A stretch of 64,000 nt of DNA, taken from Photobacterium jeanii. GTDB lineage: Bacteria; Pseudomonadota; Gammaproteobacteria; Enterobacterales; Vibrionaceae. A program made the translations under genes and the position numbers. The stretch lies in the NCBI RefSeq assembly GCF_001650345.1, contig NZ_LVHF01000012.1, positions 310,001 through 374,000 of the forward strand. The letters run 5' to 3'. The notes beneath the pieces were generated by a model. It was not told the origin of the DNA and did no database searches. It was given only the letters and a program-made list of their open reading frames with translations. This document shows positions 16,650-26,997 of the stretch, piece after piece (positions within the stretch are counted from its first letter, which is position 1; every line of letters begins with the position of its first letter).

Positions 16650-18491
16650 ATGTTGGGTAAAAACCAAGACAGAAGCTTGCCTAGTAGTAGGCAAGAGGTC
16701 ATCTTATTTCTTAACCGAATAATGAGTCAACTCGTTGTAATGGTGCTCGCTTGTGTGTTTTCACTGCAAGCGGCACCGCTACAAGACTCGCCATTAGAAA
16801 TGCCTGACACCTCAAGCCCTCGAACCACAATTGAGAGCTTTATGCGTTATACCTCAGATTCACTCGCTTCCTTTGATGCAGGGCAGCATCCTTCATACTT
16901 AATTAAGTCTTTTCAACGGGCTGAGTATTATCTCGACCTTAGCCAAGTTTCACCAGATTTGAAGCAAACGACAGCAATAGAAGCTAGCTTGTTGCTTTAT
17001 GAGGTAATCAATCGAATTGGTTTACCTGACGTTGAAGCGATTCCCAATAAACAACAAACCCTGCGTGATGAGATTGAGCAATGGAAATTACCGAAGACAA
17101 ATATTCTCATTCATCGTGTAGCAAATGGTGAACGGTCGGGTGAATTTTTGTTTAGTCCGAGTACGATTGAAAATATCTACCATTATTATGAAGCCGTAAA
17201 ACACTTACCCATTCGCACTCATTATCATGCGGGTAACTATGAGCAGTTTGTAAATCGTCCAGATATTTATTTTCCTTATCAGTGGGTTAATCGTTTGCCA
17301 GATTTGGCGCTTTATCAGGTTTTACGTAACCCTGTATGGAAGTGGGTTGCGTCAGTGATTATCCTCGTTGCTGGCATTGTTGCGATTAAAATGTTTGTTA
17401 AACGAGAACACTTCTTTAGCCATAAACTTCCTGCACGTATTCAAAATCAATTTATCTTGTCGCTGCTCTTGGCGGTGTTGCCTACGGTTGTTAGCTTGAT
17501 ACTGTCGGATGTTATCGCATTGCGTTTTGGCGCAATGGCATTTTCATCAAAGGGTTTATGGGTGATCAGCTTCGCTTCGTCTATTTGGGCGGTGTACCTT
17601 TTCATGCAGCTGATCGCTGAATACCTTATCGTTTCACAAAAAATACTCTATCAAAGTATTGATGCACACTTAATTAAAGCGGTTGCTAGATTAAGTGGGG
17701 TTGTGGTTAGTCTGACTCTCATCTTGTTTGCTGCTAAGTACCTTGGTTTTGATTTAACTCCAGTATTAGCTGGGGTCGGGCTTGGAGGATTAGCCATTGC
17801 GTTAGCAGCAAGGCCGACGTTAGAAAATATTATTGCTGGCTTTACTTTATTCGCGGATAAACCAGTGCGCATTGGTGATTTTTGTAAGTTTGGTCAGCAG
17901 CAAGGTACGGTGGAAGAGATAGGTCTGCGCTCAACGCGTATTAGACGGTTAGATGATAAGTTGGTGACGATCCCCAATGCAGATTTCTGTCAGATGGAAA
18001 TTGAAAACTACTCGCTGATTAGGCATAGGTTACTGCGAACCTCACTTGCAATACGTTACGATGTAACAGATGAACAATTACGGCTGTTGCTCGTGTCATT
18101 GCGTAAGTTCATGATAGGGCATCCGTTAGTGTTAGAAGAAAAACTGAATGTTCGCTTGTGTAAGTTGGGTGATCATTCGGTTGATATTGAGGTTTATGCA
18201 AAAATTAACACTAATGATTGGCTGACTTATAGGGCAATACGTGAAGATATTTTGTTGAAGTTGTTTGAATTAGTAAATAAGTCAGGTACAGAATTTGCCT
18301 TTCCATCCCAAACGATTTTTGTCGAAAAGGGCTATAAGCCAGATTTGCAAAAGCGGCAGCAAGCTCATCATGATGTTCAGCAGTGGCGTGATAATAAGGC
18401 GTATCCGTTTCCTGAGTTTAGCGCTGAAGAAACCAAAGCCATGTTTAACAAGCAAACTTATCCCTCTAATCGCCGTCCAGAAGAAGATTAA
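16650..18491 (+). CDS. MscS-family mechanosensitive channel with large periplasmic region
   Basis: The 613-aa protein has a leader, a ~200-residue soluble extracytoplasmic region, then about four to five membrane helices from residue ~232 to 400. The last pair holds the MscS pore signature (GVGLGGLAIALAARPTLENIIAG, split as GVGLGGLAIALA and LENIIAG). The beta domain (GTVEEIGLRSTRIRRLD, VTIPNADF) and the C-terminal domain follow. It probably gates ions or solutes under osmotic downshift. The start is uncertain: ATG 16650 or ATG 16722, where a signal-peptide-like sequence begins. Neither has a good ribosome site. Confidence 0.85.
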   Translation: MLGKNQDRSLPSSRQEVILFLNRIMSQLVVMVLACVFSLQAAPLQDSPLEMPDTSSPRTTIESFMRYTSDSLASFDAGQHPSYLIKSFQRAEYYLDLSQVSPDLKQTTAIEASLLLYEVINRIGLPDVEAIPNKQQTLRDEIEQWKLPKTNILIHRVANGERSGEFLFSPSTIENIYHYYEAVKHLPIRTHYHAGNYEQFVNRPDIYFPYQWVNRLPDLALYQVLRNPVWKWVASVIILVAGIVAIKMFVKREHFFSHKLPARIQNQFILSLLLAVLPTVVSLILSDVIALRFGAMAFSSKGLWVISFASSIWAVYLFMQLIAEYLIVSQKILYQSIDAHLIKAVARLSGVVVSLTLILFAAKYLGFDLTPVLAGVGLGGLAIALAARPTLENIIAGFTLFADKPVRIGDFCKFGQQQGTVEEIGLRSTRIRRLDDKLVTIPNADFCQMEIENYSLIRHRLLRTSLAIRYDVTDEQLRLLLVSLRKFMIGHPLVLEEKLNVRLCKLGDHSVDIEVYAKINTNDWLTYRAIREDILLKLFELVNKSGTEFAFPSQTIFVEKGYKPDLQKRQQAHHDVQQWRDNKAYPFPEFSAEETKAMFNKQTYPSNRRPEED

Positions 18492-18599
18492 TATAACTGA
18501 TGTTGGTGAGTAAAAGATTCTCGTCCCAACTTCCTTTCTCATTCTAACTGTTTTACTGAGTCTATACTTTGAACACGATTAGCTCTTTGAAGGTAGCTT

Positions 18600-20345
18600 A
18601 TGTTTAACAGATTAAATTCTCGGTTTTATCATGCATGTAGTGTTGTGATGGCGTTGCTATTTATGGTGGCGGGCATGAGCGCAAATGCCGATGTTACAGT
18701 GGCTGATAAAGTATTAAAAAACGGAAAGATCTATACGGTTAATACTGCTTCTCTTTGGGCGCAGAGTGTCGCGATTAAGGACGGTAAAATTATCTTTGTT
18801 GGTGATGATAACGCAGTTGCGCCAATGGTCGGGAATACAACGGAAGTGATCGACTTAAAAGGGAAAATGGTACTTCCGGGGTTTATTGATAATCATATTC
18901 ATCCTTTGGCGGGGTCGTTAATCGCCAGTGGTAGTCGCTTAGAAACGGATGATAAAGCTGAGTTGATGGCGAAAATTAAACAGCATTTAGCGGATAACCC
19001 TAAGCAAAACCCAGTAATAAGTTATGGTTGGCGCATTAATGTGTTTCCAGAAACAGGGCCAACCAAGGAAGAGTTAGATGCGATTGAAAGTAAGCGTCCT
19101 GTGTATTTATGGGCTGTTGATGGTCACTCTGCTTGGGTAAATACTAAAGCATTAGAAGTTGCAGGTATTACCAAAGATACGCCAGATACACAGCCACCAT
19201 TTAGTTATTTTCAACGTGATGAAAATGGTGAGCCAACTGGCTGGATAGTGGAAATACCCGCGCAACTAGCAGTACTTTCCAAATTAACCGACGTGAATAC
19301 CGCCTATGTAGAAGCAGGGTTTCGTAATTGGGTTACGAAGTTTTCTCAAGCGGGAATTACCACGGTATTTGATGCAGGTATTCAAGGTGTTTCGACAGAC
19401 GAAGGCTTGCAGCTTTACCAAAAGCTAGAGAAAGAAGGGAAGCTTGGATTTAAAACCTGGACATCTTTTTATTGGAATGACCCGAGTGTTGACCCCATCC
19501 CTGAACTGAAGCGTGTTCATAAGGAATACAACTCAGATTTGGTCAAAGTTTTACGCTTAAAAGTGAATGTTGATGGTGGTGACGATAAACAAAACGCAGT
19601 ATTTGTAAAACCATACAGTGATCGTGATGATGGCTGGAAAGGTGAGCCCATCATTCCTGCTGATGTTTTAACAAAGGTGGTAACAGAAGCTGATGCTGCG
19701 GGGTTTGATACTTATTGCCACTGTTTTGGTGACGGTGCTACGCGTATTTATTTAGATGCTGTTGAAGCGGCAACGAAGAAGAATGAGGTGAGAGATCGCC
19801 GTCATACCGCAAGTCATGTCAATTTCATTCACCCTGATGATTTGCCACGCTTTAAAGCGCTGAATGTAATTGCAGATTTTCAAACTAACTGGGCTGCGCG
19901 AGATGCGTTATTACAAAACGTCACTTTGCGTCGAGTTGGTAAAGAACGTCTGGAGTCGACTATTAACCCTCGAGCTGTAATCGAGAACGGCGGGCGAGTC
20001 GCGATTAGTTCAGATTGGCCCGTTGCAGGTTGGAGTGCAACCCACGAACCTTTAGTGACAATTCAAGTTGCGGTTACACGTCAGTTCGTTAAGCCACCTC
20101 GTAAACCACCATTAGGCGGGGAGAAACTGCGCTTAACTTTAGATGAAGCAATTCATGCTCATACCATGGGTGCGGCATATTCGTTAGGGCAGGAGAACAA
20201 CGTCGGTTCAATAGAAGTCGGTAAAGCTGCTGATCTTGTGGTGCTTGAGAAGAATTTATTTGATGTCGATGTGTACGAAATTAGCAAAGTGCCCGTGCTG
20301 ATGACAATCATGAATGGTGATGTTTACCATCGCGATGGCATCTAG
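18600..20345 (+). CDS. exported amidohydrolase, YtcJ-like (amidohydrolase family 3)
   Basis: This 581-aa protein has a signal peptide (cut near SANA, residue ~30). The metal-dependent amidohydrolase fold follows: an HxH motif in DNHIHPLAG near residues 98-106, a metal-site region YCHCFGD near 373-379, HTASHVNFIHP near 402-412, and SSDWPVAGWS near 472-481. YtcJ-type enzymes hydrolyse cyclic amides, but the substrate is not deducible. An AAGGT site precedes the ATG. It is a single gene with a strong terminator downstream. Confidence 0.87.
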   Translation: MFNRLNSRFYHACSVVMALLFMVAGMSANADVTVADKVLKNGKIYTVNTASLWAQSVAIKDGKIIFVGDDNAVAPMVGNTTEVIDLKGKMVLPGFIDNHIHPLAGSLIASGSRLETDDKAELMAKIKQHLADNPKQNPVISYGWRINVFPETGPTKEELDAIESKRPVYLWAVDGHSAWVNTKALEVAGITKDTPDTQPPFSYFQRDENGEPTGWIVEIPAQLAVLSKLTDVNTAYVEAGFRNWVTKFSQAGITTVFDAGIQGVSTDEGLQLYQKLEKEGKLGFKTWTSFYWNDPSVDPIPELKRVHKEYNSDLVKVLRLKVNVDGGDDKQNAVFVKPYSDRDDGWKGEPIIPADVLTKVVTEADAAGFDTYCHCFGDGATRIYLDAVEAATKKNEVRDRRHTASHVNFIHPDDLPRFKALNVIADFQTNWAARDALLQNVTLRRVGKERLESTINPRAVIENGGRVAISSDWPVAGWSATHEPLVTIQVAVTRQFVKPPRKPPLGGEKLRLTLDEAIHAHTMGAAYSLGQENNVGSIEVGKAADLVVLEKNLFDVDVYEISKVPVLMTIMNGDVYHRDGI

Positions 20346-20365
20346 TTTTTGCTTAACAAATAAAA

Positions 20366-20395
20366 AACCAGCCGTGTTTGGCTGGTTTTTTTATA
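20366..20395. terminator. bidirectional terminator between amidohydrolase and potD1
   Basis: An 8-bp stem (AACCAGCC / GGCTGGTT) is flanked by A6 on the left and T7 on the right, so it can act on both converging genes. Confidence 0.88.
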
Positions 20396-20410
20396 TTATA
20401 AGCGATTCGA

Positions 20411-21454
20411 TTATTGACCCGCTTTTAGCTTTTGGTAGTACTCTTCGTAAAGGGTATTTGCACTACCAACACTGTTTTGCCATTCACCAGCATCCATCAC
20501 TTCTTGTGGTGGGTAGATGCTTGGATCGTTAACAAACTCTTTTGGTAGTTTGTCTTTTGCTGTTTCAACTGGCGTTGGGTAACCAATTTCCATCGCAATT
20601 TTCGCTGCATTTTCAGGGCGAAGTAGGAAGTCGATCATCTTGTGAGCGGCTTCAGTGTGTTTCGCACTTGCAGGGATTGCTAGGCTATCCATCCAGAAGA
20701 TAGCGCCTTCTTTTGGCCATACGATGTCGATTTCAGCGCCTTCTTGGCGTGCCATGTATGCCGAACCATTCCAAAGCATACCTAGTGATGTTTCACCAGC
20801 CATGTAAGGGTTCGCAGGGTAGTCTGAGTTGAATACCAACACGTTTGGCATTAGCTTTTTCAGCTCTTCGTAAGCCGCTTTGATTTCGTCTGGGTTTTGA
20901 GTGTTCGCAGAGTAACCCAGTTTACGTAGCGCGATGTGGAAGAACTCACGTGCGTCATCCATCATCATTAGCTGACCTTCCCACTTGGTATCCCAGAAGT
21001 CGGCCCAGCCTTTGATTTCGCCTTTATCCATCATCTCTGTGTTCACACCGATACCGGTTGCACCCCAGATGTATGGGATAGAGTAGTCGTTGCTTGGGTC
21101 AAAAGGCTTGTTTAGGAAGTTTGGATCCAAGTCTTTGAAGTGAGCAAGTTTGCTACGGTCAATTTTCTGTAGCATGCCTTCTTCACGCATCTTAGATACG
21201 TAGTAAGTTGAAGGAACAACAAGATCATAGCCTTCACCGTGAGTTTTTAACTTGGCGTACATGGTTTCGTTCGACTCGTAAGTCGAGTAGATCACCTTGA
21301 TGCCTGTTTCTTTGGTGAACTGCTCTAGCACTTCGTTAGGAATGTATTCAGACCAGTTATAGAAGTACAGTTCTTCATCCGCAGCCACGGCTGTGTTAGC
21401 CATCATTGCCATAGCGCATACGCCACCAGTGACGAGGGAAGACCATTTTTTCAT
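20411..21454 (-). CDS. potD1: spermidine/putrescine-binding periplasmic protein PotD1
   Basis: This 347-aa PotD has a signal peptide (cut near VAA) and the family core (YFYNWSEYIP near residues 31-40, YDLVVPSTYYV, LGMLWNGSAYMA). It binds polyamines in the periplasm for the PotABC importer. It is the last gene of a potA-potB-potC-potD2-potD1 array, the same order as in V. cholerae, where PotD1 was shown to be the main spermidine-binding partner. It is about two-thirds identical by eye to its upstream neighbour PotD2. A terminator upstream (21619-21640) suggests it also has its own promoter in the 215-bp gap. Confidence 0.94.
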   Translation of the reverse strand: MKKWSSLVTGGVCAMAMMANTAVAADEELYFYNWSEYIPNEVLEQFTKETGIKVIYSTYESNETMYAKLKTHGEGYDLVVPSTYYVSKMREEGMLQKIDRSKLAHFKDLDPNFLNKPFDPSNDYSIPYIWGATGIGVNTEMMDKGEIKGWADFWDTKWEGQLMMMDDAREFFHIALRKLGYSANTQNPDEIKAAYEELKKLMPNVLVFNSDYPANPYMAGETSLGMLWNGSAYMARQEGAEIDIVWPKEGAIFWMDSLAIPASAKHTEAAHKMIDFLLRPENAAKIAMEIGYPTPVETAKDKLPKEFVNDPSIYPPQEVMDAGEWQNSVGSANTLYEEYYQKLKAGQ

Positions 21455-21614
21455 TGTTTATAGCTCCAACTAAAGTATTAGGTGTTCTCGGACGGCGAAA
21501 CCGTCTCTCCTTAGTGTAGATTTAAGAAATTTAAAGCGCGCGAATTATAACAGACGCAAATAACAAAAAGGTGATTAATCGTATAAAAACAATTTGGTAG
21601 GTGATATGTGCATC

Positions 21615-21640
21615 AAAAAAGGCTTCCCGAGGGAAGCCTT
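21615..21640 (-). terminator. terminator between potD2 and potD1 (minus strand)
   Basis: A 10-bp stem (AAGGCTTCCC / GGGAAGCCTT) is followed on the minus strand by a T6 run. It would reduce read-through from potD2 into potD1. Confidence 0.85.
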
Positions 21641-21669
21641 AGATGAATTCTGAACCATTAAAGAGGCAA

Positions 21670-22701
21670 TTATTGACCCGCTTTAAGCTCCAAGAAGTAG
21701 TTTTCGTAGTGAATATTCATGTCGCCAACAGAGTCCTGCCATTCACCACGGTCAAGATCTTCTTGAGGTGGGAATAGAGTAGGGTTGTCTTTGTACTTAG
21801 CGTTAGATTTCTCTACAGCGGTTAAGTAACCCGTCTCTTCTGAGATTTTTGCTGCTACATCAGGGCGAAGCAAGAAATCGATCATCTTATGCGCCGCTTC
21901 AACGTTTTGTGCGTTTTTCGCGATCGCTAGGCTATCAACCCAGAAAATACCGCCTTCTTTTGGCCATACTAGCTCAATTGGAAGACCTTCTTTCTGTGCT
22001 GCAGCCGCTGAACCATTCCAAAGCATACCTAAGCCCACTTCACCTGCTAGGTAAGGAGCTGCTGGGTTGTCAGAGTTGAATACCAATACGTTTGGCATTA
22101 GTTTTTTCAGCTCTTCGTGTGCTTCGTCGATTTGTTTAGGATCCGTTGTGTTACCTGAGTAACCCAATTTGCGTAATGCGATGTGGAATACTTCACGCGT
22201 ATCGTCCATCAGCATTAGCTGACCTTTCAGCTCAGGCTTCCATAAGTCAGCCCAGCTTTGGAAATCAGCAGGATCATACATATCAGTGTTAACGGCTAGA
22301 CCAGTCATCGCAATTACGTGCGGGATAGAGTAGTCGTTGTTTGGATCAAAAGGTTTGTCCAAGTAGTTCTTATCGAGTTCTTTGAAGTTGGTAAGCTTCG
22401 ATTTATCGATCTTCTGTAGCATGCCTTCATCACGCATTTTGGCAACGAAGTAAGTTGATGGCACCACTAAGTCATAACCCTGTGGGTGAGCTTTTAACTT
22501 AGCGTACATTGTCTCATTCGACTCATAAGTCGAATAAATCACTTTAATACCCGTTTCTTTGGTGAACTGTTCACGTAGCTCCGTTGAAATGTACGGACCC
22601 CAGTTCATAAAGACTAGTTCCTTATCTGCAGCTGTTGCCATGTTAGAGAACAAAGCAGCAGCACACGCAGTGCCGGCTAGAAAAGCGGACAATTTTTTCA
22701 T
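21670..22701 (-). CDS. potD2: spermidine/putrescine-binding periplasmic protein PotD2
   Basis: The 343-aa product is the second PotD. It has a signal peptide (cut near ATA), FMNWGPYIST near residues 30-39, YDLVVPSTYFVAKM, and LGMLWNGSAAAA. Compared with PotD1 it has changes around the ligand pocket (for example NWGPY in place of NWSEY, and HVIAMTGLAV in place of YIWGATGIGV), so a different polyamine preference or a signalling role is likely. It lies between two hairpin terminators in the pot array. Confidence 0.93.
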   Translation of the reverse strand: MKKLSAFLAGTACAAALFSNMATAADKELVFMNWGPYISTELREQFTKETGIKVIYSTYESNETMYAKLKAHPQGYDLVVPSTYFVAKMRDEGMLQKIDKSKLTNFKELDKNYLDKPFDPNNDYSIPHVIAMTGLAVNTDMYDPADFQSWADLWKPELKGQLMLMDDTREVFHIALRKLGYSGNTTDPKQIDEAHEELKKLMPNVLVFNSDNPAAPYLAGEVGLGMLWNGSAAAAQKEGLPIELVWPKEGGIFWVDSLAIAKNAQNVEAAHKMIDFLLRPDVAAKISEETGYLTAVEKSNAKYKDNPTLFPPQEDLDRGEWQDSVGDMNIHYENYFLELKAGQ

Positions 22702-22738
22702 GTTTGTATCAACTCCAAAACCTCAACGAGGTGTTAAT

Positions 22739-22769
22739 AAAAAACAAGTGGTTCATATTGAACCACTTG
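22739..22769 (-). terminator. terminator-like hairpin between potC and potD2 (minus strand)
   Basis: A perfect 11-bp stem (CAAGTGGTTCA / TGAACCACTTG) with a 3-base loop is followed on the minus strand by TTTTTTATT. It probably partly ends the potABC transcript ahead of the binding-protein genes. Confidence 0.8.
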
Positions 22770-22814
22770 CATCTTTTGGCTTAGCCAAATTTAAAAACGT
22801 TGCCGAAAGGCGAA

Positions 22815-23588
22815 TTACTTAATTTTCTCTTTCGCCAGTAGCTGTGAACACACAACCAAGACCAGAGAAACAATCAGCATGATCGTTGCTAACGCATTCA
22901 CTTCTGGTGAAATACCCACTTTAACCATGGAGTAAATCTTCAGCGGTAGAATTTCGTAAGTTGGGCCTGTTACAAACGAACTTACAATTACGTCATCTAA
23001 CGATAGGGTAAAGCTTAGTAGCCAACCTGCTGCAACCGCTGGTTTTGCCAATGGTAGAATGATTTGTTTTAGGATCACCCACTCACTTGCACCTAGGTCA
23101 CGCGCCGCTTCTAGCATCTTCACATCGAAGCCTTTTAATCGGCTGTACACTGTTACCACTACAAAGGGTAGACAGAATGTAATGTGAGACAGTAGCAAGG
23201 TTAAGAAACCAAGTTCAGCACCTAGCAAAATAAATAGTGCTAGCAATGAAATTGCCATCACGATATCTGGTGACATCATTACCACAAACAGCATACCGTT
23301 CACGAAGTTCTTACCACGGAACTGGTAGCGGAATAGGGCAACGGCTGTCAGGCTACCAATCACTGCTGCTGCAGTCGCAGAGAAAACCGCGATATTGATT
23401 GAGTGCCACGCTGCTTGCATCAAGCTATCGTTATTTACTAATTGCTCATACCACTTAGTGGTGAAGCCTCCCCATTTCATACCAAATTTGCTGGCATTAA
23501 ATGAGTTCACAATCAGGATAATGATTGGCATATACAGAAAGGCATATACCAATGTCATAAAGCTAAATTTACCGGTACGTCCTAACAT
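22815..23588 (-). CDS. potC: polyamine ABC transporter permease PotC
   Basis: This 257-aa inner-membrane permease has six predicted helices and the EAA loop that contacts the ATPase ([20 protein letters not shown] near residues 160-179). It pairs with PotB. Its ATG overlaps the last base of the potB stop, so the two are coupled. The FNASKFGMKWGGFTTKWYEQL block near the N-terminus is typical of PotC. Confidence 0.94.
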   Translation of the reverse strand: MLGRTGKFSFMTLVYAFLYMPIIILIVNSFNASKFGMKWGGFTTKWYEQLVNNDSLMQAAWHSINIAVFSATAAAVIGSLTAVALFRYQFRGKNFVNGMLFVVMMSPDIVMAISLLALFILLGAELGFLTLLLSHITFCLPFVVVTVYSRLKGFDVKMLEAARDLGASEWVILKQIILPLAKPAVAAGWLLSFTLSLDDVIVSSFVTGPTYEILPLKIYSMVKVGISPEVNALATIMLIVSLVLVVCSQLLAKEKIK

Positions 23589-24445
23589 TATTCCAGCTCC
23601 ACTTTACGGTTGAGCAACTTGCCTGCACGGTAGTAGGCATAAAGCATGATTGCCATTGCAGCTGTTAGCGCGATACTTGTTGCGGCACCAAATGGCCAGT
23701 CACGCGCGTTCAGTACCTGACTCTTAATCACGTTACCGATCAATAGGTTCTTCGCACCACCCAGAAGGTCGGAAACATAGAACATACCGAGTGCCGGTAG
23801 CAGTACCAATAAACAGCCAGCAATAATGCCCGGCATAGTTAGCGGAATAATCACTTTGGTAAATGTTTGTAGCTTACTTGCGCCTAAGTCGCGTGCGGCT
23901 TCAATGTAGGTGTGGTCCAGTTTCTCAATTGCAGAGTAAAGTGGTAGCACCATAAATGGCAGCAGGATGTAAACCAAGCCAATCATTACAGCGTATTCGG
24001 TGTACATGATACGTAGCGGCTTATCGATAATGTCTAAGTACAGTAGGGTGTTATTGAACACACCACGTGTACCTAACATGATTTTTAAGCCGTAAGTACG
24101 GATCAGTGAGTTTGTCCAAAATGGAACAATCACCAAAAACAGCATGAAAGGACGCCATTTCTCAGGCATTTTCGCAATCATGTAAGCGAACGGGTAACCG
24201 ATCAGCAAACACAAGAAAGTAGCGATAATTGCCATGTAGAACGAGTGCCACATTACTTTTGCGTAAAGTGGATCGAACAGGCGGATATAGTTATCCAGCG
24301 TGAACGTCATCTCGATCAGGTTTGCATCATCGCGAGTTAAGAAACTCGTACCGATAATCATCAAGTTTGGCATGAAGACAAACAGCACCAGCCACGAAAC
24401 AATGACGGTGATGATGATGTTTTGTAGATTAAGCTTCTTGTTCAT
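23588..24445 (-). CDS. potB: polyamine ABC transporter permease PotB
   Basis: This permease has six membrane helices and an EAA loop ([20 protein letters not shown]). I use the ATG at 24445 (285 aa), the usual PotB length, in place of an upstream TTG. It overlaps the end of potA by 17 bases and abuts potC, so potA, potB and potC form one tightly coupled unit. With PotC it forms the channel for spermidine and putrescine import. Confidence 0.93.
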   Translation of the reverse strand: MNKKLNLQNIIITVIVSWLVLFVFMPNLMIIGTSFLTRDDANLIEMTFTLDNYIRLFDPLYAKVMWHSFYMAIIATFLCLLIGYPFAYMIAKMPEKWRPFMLFLVIVPFWTNSLIRTYGLKIMLGTRGVFNNTLLYLDIIDKPLRIMYTEYAVMIGLVYILLPFMVLPLYSAIEKLDHTYIEAARDLGASKLQTFTKVIIPLTMPGIIAGCLLVLLPALGMFYVSDLLGGAKNLLIGNVIKSQVLNARDWPFGAATSIALTAAMAIMLYAYYRAGKLLNRKVELE

Positions 24446-25547
24446 CAGCCAATACCACTTCCCAGCTTTCAACCCAGGTAACAGCGACTTTCTGATCTAA
24501 AGAGTGATCAACATCTGGATCATCTTCGTTGAAGAATTCGCTAACCATCACAGACTTTCCAGATTCAAGCTCAAGAACTGAATCTAATGTCATGCCTTTG
24601 TAGGTACGTTCACGTACATAACCAATAATGCCTTTGGCTTGGTCACCGTTGTTCAATTCTTCAATGCGAATATCTTCAGGGCGAAGTAGTACTTTCACTT
24701 TATCGCCAGCCTGAACATCCAAATCACAGTGCACCAGTGAATCACGACCTTCAACGTTCGCTTTAATGCGCTTTTCGTCAAGGCGTTCAATTACCGTTGC
24801 ATCGAATACGTTAATTTCACCAATGAAGCGAGCAACAAACAGGTTCTTCGGCTCTTCGTAAATTTCACGAGGTGAACCATCCTGCTCGATGTGACCATCA
24901 CGCATAACAATAATGCGGTCAGACATCGACAGTGCTTCTTCTTGGTCGTGGGTAACGAAAATAAAGGTAATACCCAACTTGCGCTGAAGCTGTTTAAGTT
25001 CGATCTGCATTTGCTTACGTAATTTGTAATCAAGCGCAGATAAAGATTCATCCAGCAGCAGAACTTTAGGTTTGTTTACAACTGCACGCGCAATCGCAAC
25101 ACGTTGCTGTTGACCACCCGACAGTTGATGCGGTTTGCGTGGGGCAAACTTATCAAGCTGAACCATACGTAATGCTTCCATTACACGCGGTTCAATTTCG
25201 CTCTCAGCAACTTTCTGCATGCGCAGGCCAAATGCCACGTTCTCGAACACAGTCATGTGCGGGAATAGGGCATAGCTTTGGAATACAGTGTTTACATGGC
25301 GTTGTTCGGCTGGAATCGCGGTAACGTCGTTGTCGGCAAGAATGATCTGACCATCATCAGCATTCTCAAAACCAGCAATTAAACGTAATACCGTGGTTTT
25401 ACCACAACCCGATGGGCCAAGAATGGTAAGGAACTCACCATCATTTACGTTTAAATCCAAACCCGCGATGATTTGTTTGCCGTCGAAACTCTTACATAGA
25501 TTCTTAAGTTGAATCACAGGTTTCTTAGATGTGTGTGCAGCGTTCAA
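24429..25547 (-). CDS. potA: polyamine ABC transporter ATPase PotA
   Basis: This 372-aa ATPase energises the PotBC permease. It has Walker A (GPSGCGKTT near residues 44-52), the Q-loop, the signature [14 protein letters not shown], Walker B ([12 protein letters not shown]) and a C-terminal TOBE-type regulatory domain. No ATG occurs before the conserved start, so the most likely initiator is the TTG at 25547, preceded by a GAGGTGGAG site about 11 bases upstream. It is the first gene of the pot array. Confidence 0.93.
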   Translation of the reverse strand: MNAAHTSKKPVIQLKNLCKSFDGKQIIAGLDLNVNDGEFLTILGPSGCGKTTVLRLIAGFENADDGQIILADNDVTAIPAEQRHVNTVFQSYALFPHMTVFENVAFGLRMQKVAESEIEPRVMEALRMVQLDKFAPRKPHQLSGGQQQRVAIARAVVNKPKVLLLDESLSALDYKLRKQMQIELKQLQRKLGITFIFVTHDQEEALSMSDRIIVMRDGHIEQDGSPREIYEEPKNLFVARFIGEINVFDATVIERLDEKRIKANVEGRDSLVHCDLDVQAGDKVKVLLRPEDIRIEELNNGDQAKGIIGYVRERTYKGMTLDSVLELESGKSVMVSEFFNEDDPDVDHSLDQKVAVTWVESWEVVLADEQEA

Positions 25548-25918
25548 TTCTACGTTATCTCCACCTCGGAACTTATGGGGAAGTCCCTAATATAAAGGCT
25601 AAAATTCAGGAGGCGCATAATAGACCGCAGCTCTGTCAAATAAAAGCGTTTTTTTTGCAAAAAAGCACGAAAATTTCCACGTGAATTAAGTCTCGGATTC
25701 TTCTCATATATCTTTGCATTCGATATGCCTAATAACTGCGCGTTGCGTTGCCTCTATCACCTCTTTCTGAATATGCGTTACATAAACTTACAACCCTGTT
25801 ATTATCGGCTATTAATTGCACAATTCAACAAAGCCGCCCATTTATTTACAGGGTTTTGATGCTTTACAGCCTATGGCTGAGTACAATGTGCGCCTTCTGA
25901 TGTAATACGTGATCGGTT
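25548..25918. other. divergent promoter region, potA and membrane-protein gene
   Basis: This 371-bp AT-rich region lies between the minus-strand pot operon and the plus-strand membrane-protein gene, so it should hold both promoters. I see no gene, riboswitch-like structure or strong palindrome. Confidence 0.5.
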
Positions 25919-26773
25919 ATGAATGATAATCTGAAGAAAAGCTTCCACATTGGCGGCTCTGTCGAAAAAGCCCTCAAAGGTGAAGCTGACCTACAAGCAG
26001 TGAGCGTGCTGCAAGAAGCATGGAAAATCACTGCTCGCCATTTCCTCACTTTCCTGCCTGCCATTATTGGTTTGTTCTTAGCACAAGTTGCTTTGCTGAT
26101 GTTAGGGCTAAAAATACAGCTCGGTAACCCTGCAGTTTTCTTTGATACCTTTACCAATGGTCAAGAGTTGACGGCTGAAATCGTTCAAGCAGGTTATATT
26201 TCAAACTTTTGGTCAGATGTATTAAGTGCACCGTTGTATGTTGGCGTGAGTTTAATGGCGCTTAACCACGCGGTTGGTTTGCCATCAAAACCAAGCCATC
26301 TAGTGAAAGGTTTCCCGTTTGCTATCGTGTCTATCATTACGATGTTGCTGACATCTTCAATCCAAGGCATTGGCAACACGTTATTCCCAATTATCGGTAT
26401 GTTCCTATCGATGGCGTTTGGGATGGCAATCATTTTGGTGTGTGAGAAACGCACTTCACCGTTAAAAGCGATCCAATATTCTTTGATGGCTACGGTACGT
26501 AAGCTGATGCCAATGACAGCGATTTACCTTGTTGTGCTGATCATGTTCATGGTTTCGTTTGCGACAGCGGGGTTAGGTTTACTGTGGACGATTCCTTTCT
26601 TCTTCAACGTGAAAGGCATTATTTATCGTAACCTGTTTGGTATCACGCTGCAGGTTACGTCAGTTGCGAAAAGCTCTGATGATCAGAATCCACCTAGCGA
26701 CAACGGTGACGCAGACAATGGTTCAGGCGAAAATAGCAAACCAAGCCAACGCGGTGATGTTTTTGATGCATAA
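25919..26773 (+). CDS. hypothetical multi-pass inner-membrane protein (284 aa)
   Basis: This 284-aa protein begins with a soluble ~35 residues, followed by about five to six membrane helices (near 38-60, 95-115, 125-150, 155-175, 195-225). It ends in a polar Asn/Asp/Ser tail (SSDDQNPPSDNGD). The layout resembles the YciC/DUF975-like glycerophosphoryl-diester-associated membrane proteins, but I cannot assign a function. It is found here as a single gene with its own terminator. Confidence 0.7.
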   Translation: MNDNLKKSFHIGGSVEKALKGEADLQAVSVLQEAWKITARHFLTFLPAIIGLFLAQVALLMLGLKIQLGNPAVFFDTFTNGQELTAEIVQAGYISNFWSDVLSAPLYVGVSLMALNHAVGLPSKPSHLVKGFPFAIVSIITMLLTSSIQGIGNTLFPIIGMFLSMAFGMAIILVCEKRTSPLKAIQYSLMATVRKLMPMTAIYLVVLIMFMVSFATAGLGLLWTIPFFFNVKGIIYRNLFGITLQVTSVAKSSDDQNPPSDNGDADNGSGENSKPSQRGDVFDA

Positions 26774-26812
26774 CAAAGCGTAGTCACTCGTAATTGCAAC
26801 AAGTTCAATGCG

Positions 26813-26842
26813 AAAGCCTCTGTTTTTACAGGGGCTTTTTTG
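26813..26842 (+). terminator. rho-independent terminator
   Basis: An AAAGCCTCTG / CAGGGGCTTT stem with one G-T pair runs into T6. It ends the membrane-protein gene. Confidence 0.85.
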
Positions 26843-26997
26843 TGCGTGACTATTCCCCTGAAAGTTTTTCGTCATAAGTAAAGATACAACGCCATTATCA
26901 CGCTTTAATAGATTCCAGCTTAGTGTCAGCAGTGAAGAGTGATAAAGTGGAGTTAAACCCTGATTTCAGGAATAAAAGAAAGGAGCCAAGGAAAGGA

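Noticed and set aside
20411-22701. Tandem potD genes as a new duplication
   Set aside because: The same potD2-potD1 arrangement is known from V. cholerae, so the duplication itself is not new; only the terminators were kept as an observation.
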